Shown here piece by piece: positions 1-25,611 of a stretch of 64,000 nucleotides of DNA. Position 1 is the first letter of the stretch. Every line of letters starts with the position of its first letter. This DNA comes from Sternotherus odoratus (lineage: Eukaryota > Chordata > Testudines > Kinosternidae): positions 10,240,651 through 10,304,650 of the forward strand of contig JAVMKO010000003.1 in NCBI GenBank assembly GCA_032164245.1, in the 5' to 3' direction. The translations under genes were made by a program, and so were the position numbers. The notes under the pieces are model-generated. The model worked only from the letters and a program-made list of their open reading frames with translations, searched no databases and was not told the origin of the DNA.

Positions 1-30
1 ACACTTGTACTGTGTATAATTATAAAACAG

Positions 31-123
31 AAGTTACAAAGAGTCCTGTGGCCCCTTAAAGACTAACTAAAGTATTGAAGCATAAGATTTCATGGGCTAA
101 TACCCACTTCATTGGATGCATGC
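31..123 (-). mobile_element. Tail-only Penelope-like retroinsertion with 12-bp target duplication
   Basis: Read on the minus strand this is the 3' tail shared by the larger Penelope-like copies at 27.2, 31.1, 32.9, 56.9 and 59.2 kb (helix GTGGG...CCCAt, then the 'aaggtgccacaggact' region). The 12 bases attataaaacag occur at 19-30 and again at 124-135, exactly flanking the insert, which is the signature of target-primed insertion. Only about 93 bp were inserted, with no coding part. The hammerhead-like core is mutated in this copy. Confidence 0.7.
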
Positions 124-135
124 ATTATAAAACAG

Positions 136-1735
136 TTTCACTAGATAATACATAATGAATGTGGAGTTGCACTTTTGTAAGAAAGAGGGGAAGATAACCC
201 GGTTTGAATGAATAGTTTAGGCTAGACTGAGTCTTTCCGAGCTCTCAGGAGGGAAACAAACACACACAAGAAGATTTCTGCCTGTAATGCTGAAATAATA
301 CAGGCTGGAGGTATTAAGGCACTGATCCTGAATGGTGCACATGGATTAGCCCCACAATGTCAATGGGACTTTGCACATGTACTGAGCACAGAGCTGGTTG
401 CAGGATCAGGCTCTAAAGTTTAACTCTTAGAGCAACTAGATTTACGTCTTCTAACATGGGGGTTAGAAACTGTGGTAGATAAGCCCCTGGGGGTATGCAA
501 GACATCTCAGTGGGAGAAGGATGATGTGAGGGAAATAGTGCAATGGTGGATTTTATATATTCATTATTTTATTTATTGCATTTTCATAATAGGTTACTCC
601 GATGAAGCTTTAAAACTCAGTGAGAGTTTGTTATGTAAAATACAGTTACATAAAAATACGGTTAATTTACTTCAAGATGTACCAATGAGAACACAGATAC
701 AAAAAGACGCTGATATACGGAGACTTCCCCTCCAATCAGGGTACAATGCAGGTTCCGTTGTCCAGAAACTGTCCAGTCTAACTGAGCTCAAAACTTAATC
801 CGGGCTTTTTACAGTTGTAAACATTGCACTAAAACTATATCTATAAGTAACAGTGAAATGTGGACAGCTGGCTAAAGACAAGTAGTGTTAAGAATACACA
901 AAGTATAAGTGATGAGAAGGATAGGAGTGTACTGTCAGCTGGTACATATGGAAGGGACTATGCAATAAAAAAATGTTTGAGAGCCTCTATTGTAAAGCAC
1001 AAGCATTTGGGTGAAAAGGATGTGGTTTTTGAAAACATCTAAGTAAGTAGGAGTCCCATTAACATTCAATAGATACCCGCAGGCATTTTTGTAACTTTTT
1101 AGGAATCATGTAAAAACCTCAATTATATTTTGTTTTTTCTTACAAAATTTTAGAATGAACATTTTTACCATTTCCTTGGGGGAGATTTCTCAGTCTGATG
1201 TGCAAATGTAAAAATAGTCACAGTTTCTATGAGCTGGTTATTTTCACCAAGAACAGGCCACATCACTTATATGTGAAAAATGATTTTTTTTCCCCTGGAT
1301 AAGAGTGCAGTTTCCTCTAAGAATGGTCCAGTTTCACTTAAAAACAGGAGCATTTTAGCTTGAAATACTGGTGTACAGCTACAAATTTACCAAAAAAAGA
1401 AATCTTCCTATTGTCTAGTGCAGAATGAAATACAAGAAGAAAAAAAACCTTCTCATTTTATTAAGAATATTTCTTTAGTCTCTAGTACTGGGGCAATTAT
1501 GTATAATATTACATTTGGAAATAGTAAGGTAAAGTTATATTATAACAAATGTGTACTAATTATACCTTAATGTCAAACAAACACAGTATTAAACATGTAT
1601 TACCAGGAAAAAAAATACATATATTAACCCAAAGGATCAGCATTAACGTGTTTAGTATTCATATATTGTAGAAGTTAGGGCCAGATCCTTAGCTAATGAA
1701 GATGAACATAGTTGCAATGCTAGTTGAGGAATTGG
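136..1735. other. No gene recognised; AT-rich intergenic sequence
   Basis: Short open frames here lack splice context and similarity to known families. A relic of a palindromic reptile MITE (the type with 'cccattgacttcaatgggac' centres) may lie around 310-420. Nothing else is supported. Confidence 0.5.
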
Positions 1736-1740
1736 CTCAT

Positions 1741-2586
1741 TGTAGCAGAGCGGTCACTCACCTGGCGGCGCCTCCCGCTGGTTGTCTCAGGAATTAGCTC
1801 TTTACAGCGTCTGGAGCGCCCTCTGCCGGCTGATGTCCGCTCCTGCTCTGGCCCCGTGTCCCTCCCGGACCCCGGTGCCCACGAACTGAGGGTGCTGCAC
1901 CCTTGCAGAACCCCCCGTGTCTTAGGGTCTCCCCTCCCTGGGGAACCCTGCACCCACTATCCCTACCTTGCCTCAGGCTTTGCCTCTGCTAGTCACCAGT
2001 TGCCTCCACGCACTGAGGCGGACTGCAGTATCAGGCTGCTCATCACAGGCAAGAAGGGTTGGCCAGCTGCTTCTACCAAGCCCAGGGCTGCCCCCTTGCA
2101 GCCCCAGTACCCTGTGGGATGGGCCTTCGCTAGGCTCAGCAGCCTGGGGCCCTCTCACTAGAGCTTTGCAGCTCCCCTGCCTCCCAGTTGCCTTGCCCTG
2201 CCCTGTCCCAGTCCAGGTACCCTGTTTATGGCTCAGGGAGACTGACTAGTACCCCTGGGTCAGGCCCCCTATCGGGCCTTGCAGTCTGGGGCTCTCAGGC
2301 TAGAGCTCCCTAGCTCCCAGTGCCTAGCCCCAACCCTGCCCCAGTCCAGGTACCTTGCTCACTGCCTCCCCACAGCTAGGCCCATCTCCCTCTGCTTCCA
2401 GAGGAGACTGTCTCCCCCTCAGGCCCCTGCCTCTCTGCTTTATGCAGGCCTGAGTGTTTGGGGCGTGGCCACCCAGATGAGCCTGCTTCCCAATCAGCCT
2501 GGGAGTTTGCAGGCTCACAGCCACGACCCCCTTCCCCAGGGCTATCCCAGCCCTGGCCGGCAGGGAGCAGGGAGCACCCCGCTACA
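1741..2586 (+). mobile_element. GC-rich solo LTR-like element
   Basis: The block starts TGTAGC and ends GCTACA, the inverted terminal form expected of a retroviral-type LTR. It is flanked by a near-perfect 5-bp direct repeat (CTCAT at 1736-1740, CTCAC at 2587-2591). Base composition jumps to GC-rich inside these limits. No gag, pol or env is adjacent, so it would be a solo LTR. A non-autonomous DNA element with TIRs is the alternative. Several open frames inside are compositional artefacts. Confidence 0.5.
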
Positions 2587-2591
2587 CTCAC

Positions 2592-4455
2592 AATGAAATC
2601 ATGTGCCGCAGACAGATATAATTATTAGATCATTTTTATGTTCATGTCTGTATCTGGGGACCTGAGATTACAACCTTGGTTCTTCAATTGCACAAAACAC
2701 AGAACTAGACCAATTCAGCTAAAGCAGAAAGTCTTCTATTGTTAGCAGTAGAAGATCCCTTATCCTCCATAAGAGTCATACTAGAGGAAAATGTCACAAG
2801 GCAATTATACTACTCGATTGCCAATACCTTGCACCAGATAAGTCTACAGAGAGACAATACCTTGTCTAAGTCAAGAGCAGTGCAGGCAGACATTGAGATT
2901 GTGGAAGACATAATGGGCCAGTTTTTTACCTGGTGTAAATGGGTTTAGATTCATTGACACCCATAGAATTTTAGAGACTGAAATTGATAGAGCTACAAGT
3001 GAGGATATGACCCATTGCTTCCAGCGTCATACAAGCAATGTAGTGACAGTGGAGCTTGCTATACTGGTAGGAAAAGTGCAACCTGTTTTTCCCCCACGCT
3101 CCCTGTCAACATACTGTCTTTGCAAGTAGCTCTAGAGACCCAATTCTGCGGCATATGGAAAGTTCAGCTAACCCCATCATCATTTTACCAGGAATACGTA
3201 AACCACAGCCATCAACCTCCTTCTAAACCAAATATAAAATTAAGCTAATAATAAATCAACGTAGCATCATACACTTATGCCTACTTAGAGTGGGGCTTGG
3301 GCAGAGGACCAATGAAAGTGAATTCCAACCCAAGCTGATCCTAACACAATGAGAGGGAGCAAAGATCTCCAGTGATAATTGGGTCCTGGGCCTTACAGGG
3401 ATTTGAAAATACTCCCGACCACTTTTTGAACTGCACCCAGAATCAGACAGAAATGAAAAGTAAGGATTCAAGCATACCTCTCATATGCTAAGAGCCCTGT
3501 ACTGTGCAAGAAGTGGGCAGCTGCATTCTGTAGCGGATACAGCTCCTAGGTGGATCTCAAGGGTAGCCCTGCATCCCAACAGGTCGTCATTGGATGAGAA
3601 ACCATTGCTGTGACCCATTCACAACTCATCGTTCTGGGGACACAATCTCTGGCCCAGTCCCTGATCCATAGCAATAATCCAGTGCTGTTCATTAACCACC
3701 TACCCTTTGAACATGACCACAGCAGGCACATCAATGTCCCCTCGGTTATTTTGTAACTAGGATTATGCATCTGCCCTGGAGAGAAGGAATCTCAGCATTC
3801 TCATGTGGTCTACTCAAAGGGTGGGTAGGTGTAGGCGGAGTTACTTACCCACTTACTCCTGCCCCAGAGCAGGTGGAAGGGGAATGAACAGAGACTTAGC
3901 TCCTGCCCTTACTCACTGGCTAGAATCATGACGAAAGCAGTGGGAGATGGACGTAGAAGTTGACATTGGTGCTATAGACCAGCAATAAATTACTATCCTG
4001 AGGAGCAAGGAGAAAGCAAGGGAGGAATTGAGGCAGAGAAGGTTGTCTCCTAGGGATACTTCTGGGAGCTCATGCACCACCCCTTGCTCGGGGTTGTATC
4101 TAATGTCCCCATCTAGCCCTAAATCCTGCTTTCCTTCCATGCAGATGTCCAGCCTCTGATTTTAATTATAACCAAGGGGCACCGGTTTGAACAAACCCTA
4201 AGGGGCTAAATTCAAATTAGTTTTGCACTGGCTTCTTCTGCTATAACCTCAGGTGCATGTCCCCAGCATATAGAAAGAGAGAGAAAGGAGGATTTTTCTC
4301 CCTAGTACAAAGACCTGGTGACAATACCATTACCTTTCTGCTTGAGAAAAGCCCTAGACATGTACAGCACATGGGAACACACTGATGCTGGAATGTTTTT
4401 AAATAAACATAAACTATAGGCAGGAAAGAGAACTAAGCAAGTTGTTCTTCGCGTT
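2592..4455. other. No gene recognised; upstream of CRISP coding exon 1
   Basis: No exon, RNA gene or clear repeat was recognised. A 5' untranslated CRISP exon should lie upstream of the splice acceptor at 4457-4459, but I cannot identify it. Confidence 0.4.
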
Positions 4456-4461
4456 TCAGAG

Positions 4462-15847
<11,386 letters not shown>

Positions 15848-15855
15848 ACCACTAA

Positions 15856-15861
15856 AATAAA
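15856..15861 (+). promoter_or_regulatory. AATAAA next to CRISP stop
   Basis: An AATAAA lies 8 bases after the stop, very close for a used polyadenylation signal. Further AATAAA hexamers near 16747 and 16767 are at a more usual distance and may be the real 3' end. Confidence 0.3.
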
Positions 15862-15869
15862 AATAACAG

Positions 15870-17980
<2,111 letters not shown>

Positions 17981-18390
17981 AGTACATTACTTTTGTGAGT
18001 CTTTTCTAGTAAGTATTGAATTTTCCTTTGAGTGACACGGGTGACTCATTTTACCTGTAAATCTATGAATGTTAAAGTAAACTTCAATGCAGATAATGTG
18101 AATCGATTTAAATTTCTACTAACAACATTGCATACCGTGTAGAATATATACAAATGTAGGTTAACAGACTGTGCTAAAAGTAGAAGCACAAATAGCTGAA
18201 ATACAGTTGTCTTCTGTTCTGTTCCCAGGGCATGATTCTCTCTTGACATACACCAGTGAAAAGTGGGGATAAAACACCATGCTTCTCATTTGGTAGTGTG
18301 TTCATGCCTATTTTGCACTGGTGTAAACGCCTGCACTAAATGGCCCCCGCTGAAGAACCAAGCCTTTTTTATCCCCAGACTTCATGGGCA

Positions 18391-18590
18391 TGTCTACAGT
18401 AGGAAAAATTGTGGTTTTAAAATGTGATAGCTGAGACTTAATAGCTAGTGTAGACAGGGCCAGAGGTAGTTTTAACATGTGTTAGCTGCTTCAAGTGAGT
18501 CTAGACCTGTCTATAGGATTTTAAAACATGTTGGATATCATGTACTAGCTATCACATTTTAAAAACACACCATTTTTCCTACTGTAGATA
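18391..18590. mobile_element. Fold-back MITE
   Basis: 'gtctacagtaggaaaaatt' with the following 20-odd bases at 18392-18434 is mirrored as an inverted repeat at 18547-18590. About 200 bp in all. Confidence 0.65.
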
Positions 18591-19189
18591 GGACTCATCT
18601 GGTTTACATTTTGATAGCTATGTTTCGTGTATGTTGCTGATAGTTTTGAGGGATGTGGTTTTTCTGAGCTGTGGGAAATTGGTGTCAAGATTCTCTTGGA
18701 TGTATTGCTTTTGTCATTCAGTTACTGGGGGATTTTGTCTCAGTTCAATCTGGAATCTCAGACTTCCTTCCAAAATGCTGCAGAGGCAAAAGTGTTGTTT
18801 GAATGATTTTTTCCCCCATATTAAAAACTACATGTTTGGTACAGGAGAGTAATTAAGATATAAAATCCATCTGCCCCCCCTCAGATATCTGCTGGATATT
18901 TCCTCAGACCTGATGCTGTATTATGATCTGTACAAATTGACTGCTACACCTGGACAGAGCTCCAATGATTTGAGGAGTCTGTCAGGATGCACACATGAGT
19001 CACAGTACAGGATTATAATATAGCAATATTGCTGTGGGTCAGGTGTTGGACATCTATCTTTACCATCCATAAAGGGCCCCCTGAGTGAAATCTAAGGGTT
19101 TTTGAGGAAAAAAAAATAAGGAGCTCAGAAACAGGAATGTGTCTGAAAATGCAGTTTAGTTATCAAGAAATTTCCTTCTCATCTATGAA

Positions 19190-19410
19190 TCCCCAGCACT
19201 GAATGTTCTTTACAAACCCAGACATATAGTGTGGTAATGTCATATATCTGAACACCTCACAATCTGTAATGCATTTAGCATCATAATATACCTTTGAAAT
19301 AGTGAAATTCCATTACCCCCATTTTACAGGTGGAGAACTGAGGCACAAATGCACAGATCCACAGAAGTATTTAGATGCTATTATGCATTTTGGGGCCTAA
19401 GAGGCTGAGG
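19190..19410. mobile_element. MIR-like SINE relic
   Basis: Contains the MIR-type 3' text 'cccccattttacaggtgg' followed by 'actgaggcaca'. Confidence 0.65.
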
Positions 19411-19479
19411 CCCAGATTTGGTCTGGCAAGATCCAATAATTGTAAGTTCAAACTGAACAAATTCAGACTGCAAATAAGA

Positions 19480-19710
19480 TATACATTTTTTAACAGTGAA
19501 GGAAATTAAATGTTGAAACAAATCACTGAGGATTGTGGAGGATTCTCCATTACTGGCAATTTTTAAATTAAGGTAGGTAGTTTATTTTAAAGATATGCTC
19601 TAGTCCAAACAGGAATTGTTTTGGGGAAGTTCCCCGACTTCTGTCATACAGGAAGTCAGACTAAATTATCACAACAGTCCCTTTTCACCTTAGAATCTAT
19701 TAATTCCATT
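19480..19710 (+). mobile_element. CR1-type 3' end relic
   Basis: 'ggattctccattactggcaa' and 'gtcagactaaattatcacaa' match the CR1 3' pattern, weakly conserved. Confidence 0.55.
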
Positions 19711-21200
19711 TCCTGTTACTATAATTATTTATAGAATTTAAGTGAATGCACCCTATTTTCAGAGTCCTATTATCCTAAATCTGCCCCAAAGAGGATCCTA
19801 CTCAATGCAAAATCTGTTCTATTTCTGAGGTGAAGTAATTTGAGTACAACAATTGCCCCAGATATGGATTCATCAAGGAAATAGTTGGATTTCTCATAAT
19901 ATACCCACAGTATTCAACTGACATTGCACAACAAGAGATAATAAATCTATTCCCGTTTGTCCCATCCCAACCCACAAGAAATAGTTTTGCAATAACCCAC
20001 AGTAGTGAACTGAACAAGTGTAACCAGGTAACCTGGCCACATACGGCTCATCCTAGATAACAATGTCTGTATTCCCATCCATTGCACAGAGTCTGCTCAG
20101 CTACTGATTTCTTTCCTTGCGTTACAAAATAATTGACTCCGTCCATCACTGCAGTAGTTATGGGGAGGGGGTTATGGGCAGGTGGGCAAAAGGGAGTGCA
20201 AAAATGGAGGCCAAATCAATTTAACACTTCCAAAGAAGGTGATTTCATAACTAAGCAGGTGTGAAGTCTGACTAAGGGATGCAGACTACATCAGACTGAT
20301 GCATAGCTAGTGTTTTCTTAGGCATGTAGCCAAAGACTGGTTAGGGCCTTGTTGATCCTAGATAATAAGATAAAAGTTTTCAAAACATGGGATAGGTTCC
20401 ATGCCTTCCCTCTTGGTTAGCAATTTATACTAGATTAAAAACAGCGCTGGGGAACAATGGGCAGATTGGAAATAGCACTGGCACACATCAGAGCAAGGCC
20501 ATGTTGCTCATTAAGGTTCTGATCCTCCCAGCACTTACTAACGTGATTAAATCGATGCACCTGATCAGTTCCACAACCAGTGGGGCTACTCATGTATGTA
20601 AAATTGCTCAACAGAGATGCAGGTAAGAGAAACTGGAGTAGTGTCTAGAGCTGGTCAGAAAACTGTTCACTTGGCTGTTGAGAAATGGCATTTCAACAAA
20701 ACCATTTTTTTTTTCATAAAATCATGTTGATTTTGATTAAGTTTCCCAGGCACATTTGTTTCAAGATCCTACTCCTCCCCCTGGTTTATTTCATGCCATG
20801 TCAATGATAACACATACTAATGTAATATAGTATTGTAATGAAACAGTCTGGTACTTGGATCTTGAAAAGATGGACTCTGTACTAGTCAGAGGAGCAGCTG
20901 TTTCACTATTCCTGTTTGCCTAGAATTAAACAATTGTGTTACAACACAAGTCAGTGATGTTTGTTTCTAGAATGAAGCAAGACGTTTCAAGCTACCTTTG
21001 ATTTTTAAAAATAGAATATTTTGACAGTTCACATGACTTGGCATACGACATGTAGTGTGCTACTTCTCCGGACATCATGAAATGTAAAAATATATATAAT
21101 ACATTTTTCTAAAATGTTAAGGAAAATGACAAAGATTTTTTTTAATTGACATTTCACAGATCCTTCTGAAAATTCTTGGTTTTGTTCCAATTTTGAAGAA
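19711..21200. other. No gene recognised
   Basis: Intergenic. Around 20640-20770 is a dispersed reptile repeat of the 'gagctggtcagaaa' type, also hinted at near 29668 and 54690. Nothing else is supported. Confidence 0.4.
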
Positions 21201-21229
21201 AAACAAACTTGGAAATGTCAACATCAGCT

Positions 21230-21480
21230 AGCAGCCCGCCCGCCCGGGTCCCAGCAGCCGGGACCCGGGCGGGCTGGCAGCAGGGAGCCGGCAGGCAGCC
21301 CGCCCGCTGCCTGGACCCGGGAGGCAGCGGGGAGCCGGCAGCCCGCCCACAGGCGGGAGCCAGGAGCAGCCAGCCCGCCCACAGGCGGGAGCCGGCAGCC
21401 CGCCCGCAGGCGGGAGCCGGGCGGGAGCCGGCAGCCAGCCCGCCCGCAGGTGGGACCCAGGCGGGAGCCGGCAGCCCGTG
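21230..21480. repeat. GC-rich minisatellite with 15-bp perfect hairpin
   Basis: Irregular repeats built on 'cagcccgcccgcaggcggga' and 'gccggcagcc'. At its left end 21238-21252 and 21260-21274 form a perfect 15-bp inverted repeat around a 7-base loop. The array is flanked on the right by a sequence ending 'ttaaatcggggttttac', probably a DNA transposon terminus. The open frames on both strands are artefacts. Confidence 0.75.
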
Positions 21481-21681
21481 AAAAACAGATTTCAGATGCA
21501 TCGAAAATTTTGTCCGTTGCATCCGAAGTCCCTTAAATCGGGGTCCGTTAAATCGGGGTTTTACTATATATATATATTTATATATATATGATGGGGGTTG
21601 CCATACCAACTCTAAGAGACTAATAAATTAAGGTGGGCTATTATCAGCAGGAGAAAAATAACTTTTGTAGTGATAACCAGG

Positions 21682-22056
21682 ATGTCTTGTGCAAACACTT
21701 GCATGTGTTATAATGAATGGACTCAAATCTGACAGTTGACAAGAAGGTGTGAGTAACAGTAGGGGGAAAACTTAGCTTAGGGAAATAGATTTCAATTTCT
21801 GTAATGACCCAGTCACTCCCAGTCTTTATTCAAGCTTAACTTAATGGTATCCAGTTTGCAAATTAATTCCAGTTCAGCAGTTTCTCTTTAGAGTCTGTTC
21901 TTGAAGGTTTTTTGTTGGAGAATTGCCACTTTTAGGTCTGTTTCTGAGTGACCAGAGAGACTGAAGTGCTTTCCTACTGTTTTTTGAATGTGATGATTCC
22001 TGCTGTCAGATTTGAGTCCATTCATTATAACACATGCAAGTGTTTGCACAAGACAT
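21682..22056 (-). mobile_element. Older Penelope-like fragment with 54-bp inverted arms
   Basis: On minus, 22003 down to about 21735 encodes a broken relative of the PLE GIY-YIG C-terminal region (compare LSGHSETDLKVAILQQKTF and the later LDTIKLSLNKD pattern). The 54 bases at 21682-21735 are the exact reverse complement of 22003-22056, so the element folds back on itself. Confidence 0.7.
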
Positions 22057-22885
22057 GGACGGGACTGGTACTATAGGAAGAAAATTGAACACCACTTATG
22101 CAGATGTCTCTAAATAATGACATGCTGGTCCCATTTAATAGTTGGAAGGAAACAGTTTTCCTGCCCTGCAAGGTTTCTATTTTTCAAATATTTTCTATTT
22201 GTCCCATTCTAAAGTGGGACAAAAAGTCAATGTCAAAAGAGTTCAAACCAAAAAATAAATAAACTGGAAAGTGTCAGTTTGACCCAATGAAAATGTTTCA
22301 TTCGGACTGAGACCTTCTTAAACTCTTTCATGGAAATTAAGTTACACTTTGAAATGAAAAGTTTTTTTAAAAGAAAAGAAACACGCTGTTTCAGAAACAT
22401 TGGAAACAGGATGCTTCAGCCATTTTGAAACTGTTTTCTCACCCCTTTTCCTGGTGCTCATTCTGTATTATGCTCAATAAAAGCTGACTACTTCCTCTGT
22501 GAACAGAACTATTGACCTCTGTCACTGGGCACCTCCATGGCTACCCAGTGTGCTGTCCTGTCTGGTCTGTTTCTTGGTCTCTTAAACACAAACACAAACA
22601 CACACCAGGCTGTTTCCCTTTCACCACATATGTAGTTATTCATCACTTATTGCAACTCTACAGTACAAGGCAATAACCACACACAGCCCTCTCTTTTCCA
22701 CCTAGCCCTAGGCTCACCCTATTCCTCCCATTTATATCCTCTAAATCACTGAGCTAATTGCCTCATTAACCCAGCAATTGTCAAACAAGTGTCTGTAATC
22801 CCCAACAGAAACTAGTTAATCACCTTCAGTTAAGCCTGCACTCCTCTCAGTGCTGCGGCAACTCCAGTGACCAATCTGCTACTAA

Positions 22886-23570
22886 TAGTTAAGACTCCAT
22901 GTTTGTCATGGAGGTCACAGAAGTCACAGATTCTGTGGCATTCCGTGACTTCTGCTGCAGCCCTTGTGCCTGGTCTGGGAGCTGCCTGAACAGCCCTGGA
23001 CCAGGCACACCAACCACTTCTGGGGCAGTCTCTGGGCCCTCACCCTCCAGCAACAGGAGTTTAGGTGTAGGGAGGGCTCAGCAACTTCCCTCCCTCAGCT
23101 CCTAACTCCCTCCGCCCACAGGCACTGCCCCTGCAGCTTCCATTGGCCGTAGTTCCCAGTCAATGGGAACTGCAGAACTGGGGCTTGGGGCGGAGCTGGG
23201 TAGGGAGCCTGCCCCAATCCCACCAGCCCCTATCCCAACACCCACAGCAGCAACATCCCCTGAGCTGCGACTCTGTTCCTGAGCACCTGCATCCCACCAG
23301 GCCATGCCCCTCCAACACCCACACACATACCCAGTGCCCACAGTGCTCCCAACGCACCACAACTCCCCCCTGAGCACCCGCAGCATCCCTTGGACCATGA
23401 CCCTCCTCCCCAGTATCTGCCGCATCCCCAGGGCTGCCCTCCTAAGCTGTCCCCTCCCACAAGTTTTAGTTAGGCGTATATAGTAAAAGTCACAGACAGC
23501 TCATAGGCCATGAATTTTTGTTTACTGTTCATGACCTAAAAATACCCTAAAATGTAGCCTTATTAATAGT
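22886..23570. mobile_element. Non-autonomous DNA transposon with GC-rich core, copy 2
   Basis: Same family as 12180-12925 ('gtcatggaggtcacagaagt' at left, 'aaaatgtagcctta' at right). Flanking bases CTAATAGT and TTAATAGT look like a 7/8 target duplication, as expected for hAT. Confidence 0.6.
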
Positions 23571-23782
23571 GCCCTGTCACAATCTCATGGACACAATACC
23601 TCTCCCACATACATCACAATGCAGGATTGAAGCCTATAATTGCTCCTTTTACTATTGCACAGACTCAGCTCTGAATATGGTGGGGCAAAGCTAAATTTGA
23701 TAGAAACCGGTTAATGGAAATGGCCAAAAATGCACTAGATTTAAAAGGCAGGAGGTCATGGCATTATCCTATAGGATGTGAA

Positions 23783-23808
23783 TTTAAAACAAACAAACAA
23801 ACAAACAA
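23783..23808. repeat. (AAAC)n microsatellite
   Basis: About six AAAC units. Confidence 0.9.
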
Positions 23809-24129
23809 AAACACTTTTAGACAATTGGAAGGCGACTGTAGTATGTTGTGAAAGTATTTTTGCTGTCTTTTTTCTTTTAATGCGAATACCATCTTTTGTC
23901 ACTTTTAAAAGTGTTGACCATTCCCATACATAGGTCAAAAAAGGGAAAATGTCACATGAAATTAATTGGTTTCTTCCCCATTGAAATTTAAAATTTAATT
24001 GTCAAAACTGAAATTTGAAAATCTTTAACCAGTCCATAATCAATCAAGCGACTACTAGGCAGAATAATTCAGAAATCAAGAATATAGAAACTCAAGATGG
24101 TCCCAAGAGGCTTTATCTAGACCCAAACC

Positions 24130-24592
24130 CACTTTAACTGTACCAGCGTAGTTGCCATACTATGTCACCCTTCCTTCTCTGATGCTGCCTTCAGAGCTGG
24201 GTGGCTGGAGAGTGGCAGCTTCTGCCCGAGGGCCCAGATCTGAAGGCAACAGCGTAGAAATAAGTGTAGCAATACCATACCATGCCACCCTACTTCTGGG
24301 CTGGTGTTCAGAGCTGGGCTTCTGCTCACCAGCCACAGAGCTCTGAGGGCAGCGCTGCCACCAGCAGCAGCACAGAAGTAAGGTGACAATACCGAGACAC
24401 CCACACGCACACCCGCTTACAATAACCTGGCACACCACCCACACACGATTTCCTTTTGGGTCAGGATCCCTCCAGTTACAACATCATGAAACTTCACATT
24501 TAAATATCTGAAATTGTGAAATGTATCCTTTTTAAAATCCTATGACCATGAAATTGACCAAAATGGCCCTTGAATTTGGTAGGGTCCTAGGC
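24130..24592. mobile_element. Probable non-autonomous DNA transposon
   Basis: The right end ('gaccatgaaattgaccaaaa' to 'aatttggtagggtcctag') matches a terminus also seen near 17015-17035. The GC-richer core contains 'ctgccttcagagctgggtgg'. Family not named. Confidence 0.45.
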
Positions 24593-24785
24593 ATGACATA
24601 CAGCAGTAAAGGGCAGCATGACATCACAATGATTCATTACAATGCAAGGTTGTGATCTTAGCAATATCCCAATGCAAGAGGGCAAAGGCCTTAGTGGTAA
24701 CTGGACGTAAGGGTCAGCTGGCCTGACCAGTTCCGTGTACCCCAACTCACTAGTGTCATAACCTCTATCTATGCAAGATATCAAT

Positions 24786-25010
24786 AGAGCATAAGAATGG
24801 CCATACTGGGTTAGACCAAAGGTCCATCTAGCCCAGTGCCAGGTGCCTCAGAGGGAATGAACAGAACAGGTAATCAAGTGATCCATCCTCTGTTGCTTAT
24901 TCCCAGTTTCTGACAAATGGAGGCTAGGGACACCATGCCTGCCCATCCTGGCTAATAGCTAATAGAAAGCTAATAACCCCAGATCCTTAATATTATATGT
25001 GGGGTATGTG
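24786..25010 (-). mobile_element. CR1-type 3' end, antisense
   Basis: 'aagaatggccatactgggtt', 'ggtccatctagcccagtgcc' and 'gggaatgaacagaacaggta' are the antisense of the CR1-type 3' region that appears in sense at 35775-36035. Confidence 0.75.
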
Positions 25011-25127
25011 TGAAGAATTAATTCAAAATTAGAAACATATTGGGAATTATGTTCTTAAATTGTATTTGCCAGGTACAGCTGATGTTACCCCATTCTAGGC
25101 AAAGGAATGCGTTTCTGCCATCTAGAC

Positions 25128-25363
25128 CAGCCATTCTCAATTATTTTTTGGCCACAGTTCCCTTAGGAGCTCTTCTCAGGTTCCAGGGAGGGAGAGAAAC
25201 TATTGACTCCAATTAAGGTTGCTGCTTGGGCATTTCATCGGTTCAGTTACCAGGGTCCCCATAAGCCCTTGGGGCTCCCTTTCTCACAGTTTTCAGTCTG
25301 TGACCCCCTTAAAATGTGCCAGGGCCCCCTTGGGGGACATATAGCCCCTGTTGAGAATGGCTG
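25128..25363. mobile_element. hAT/Charlie-type MITE with perfect 8-bp target duplication
   Basis: Termini CAGCCATTCTCAA and TTGAGAATGGCTG are perfect 13-bp inverted repeats. ATCTAGAC stands immediately outside on both sides (25120-25127 and 25364-25371), the 8-bp duplication expected of hAT insertion. 236 bp, no coding part. Confidence 0.9.
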
Positions 25364-25611
25364 ATCTAGACGGTATTTCCAGGGAACATTAAAAGAGAAT
25401 AGAAATGCAATTTACATAAGAGATAAACAGACCCATCCTGACACACCATGATACAATCCAGACTCATGAGTAGCTGTATCACCCATTCCACCTAACCTGA
25501 GGTGCCCTTTGCATTGCTTTGCTGCTCTAGCATTCAGCCTGGACTGACCACAAAGAGCATCCAGCACACAAGTCATTCCCAGCTCTGTCTGTGTATAATG
25601 CAGCCAACCAG

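Noticed and set aside
21154..21609. 151-codon minus frame of Pro/Ala/Gly repeats
   Set aside because: Reads through the GC-rich minisatellite; not a gene.
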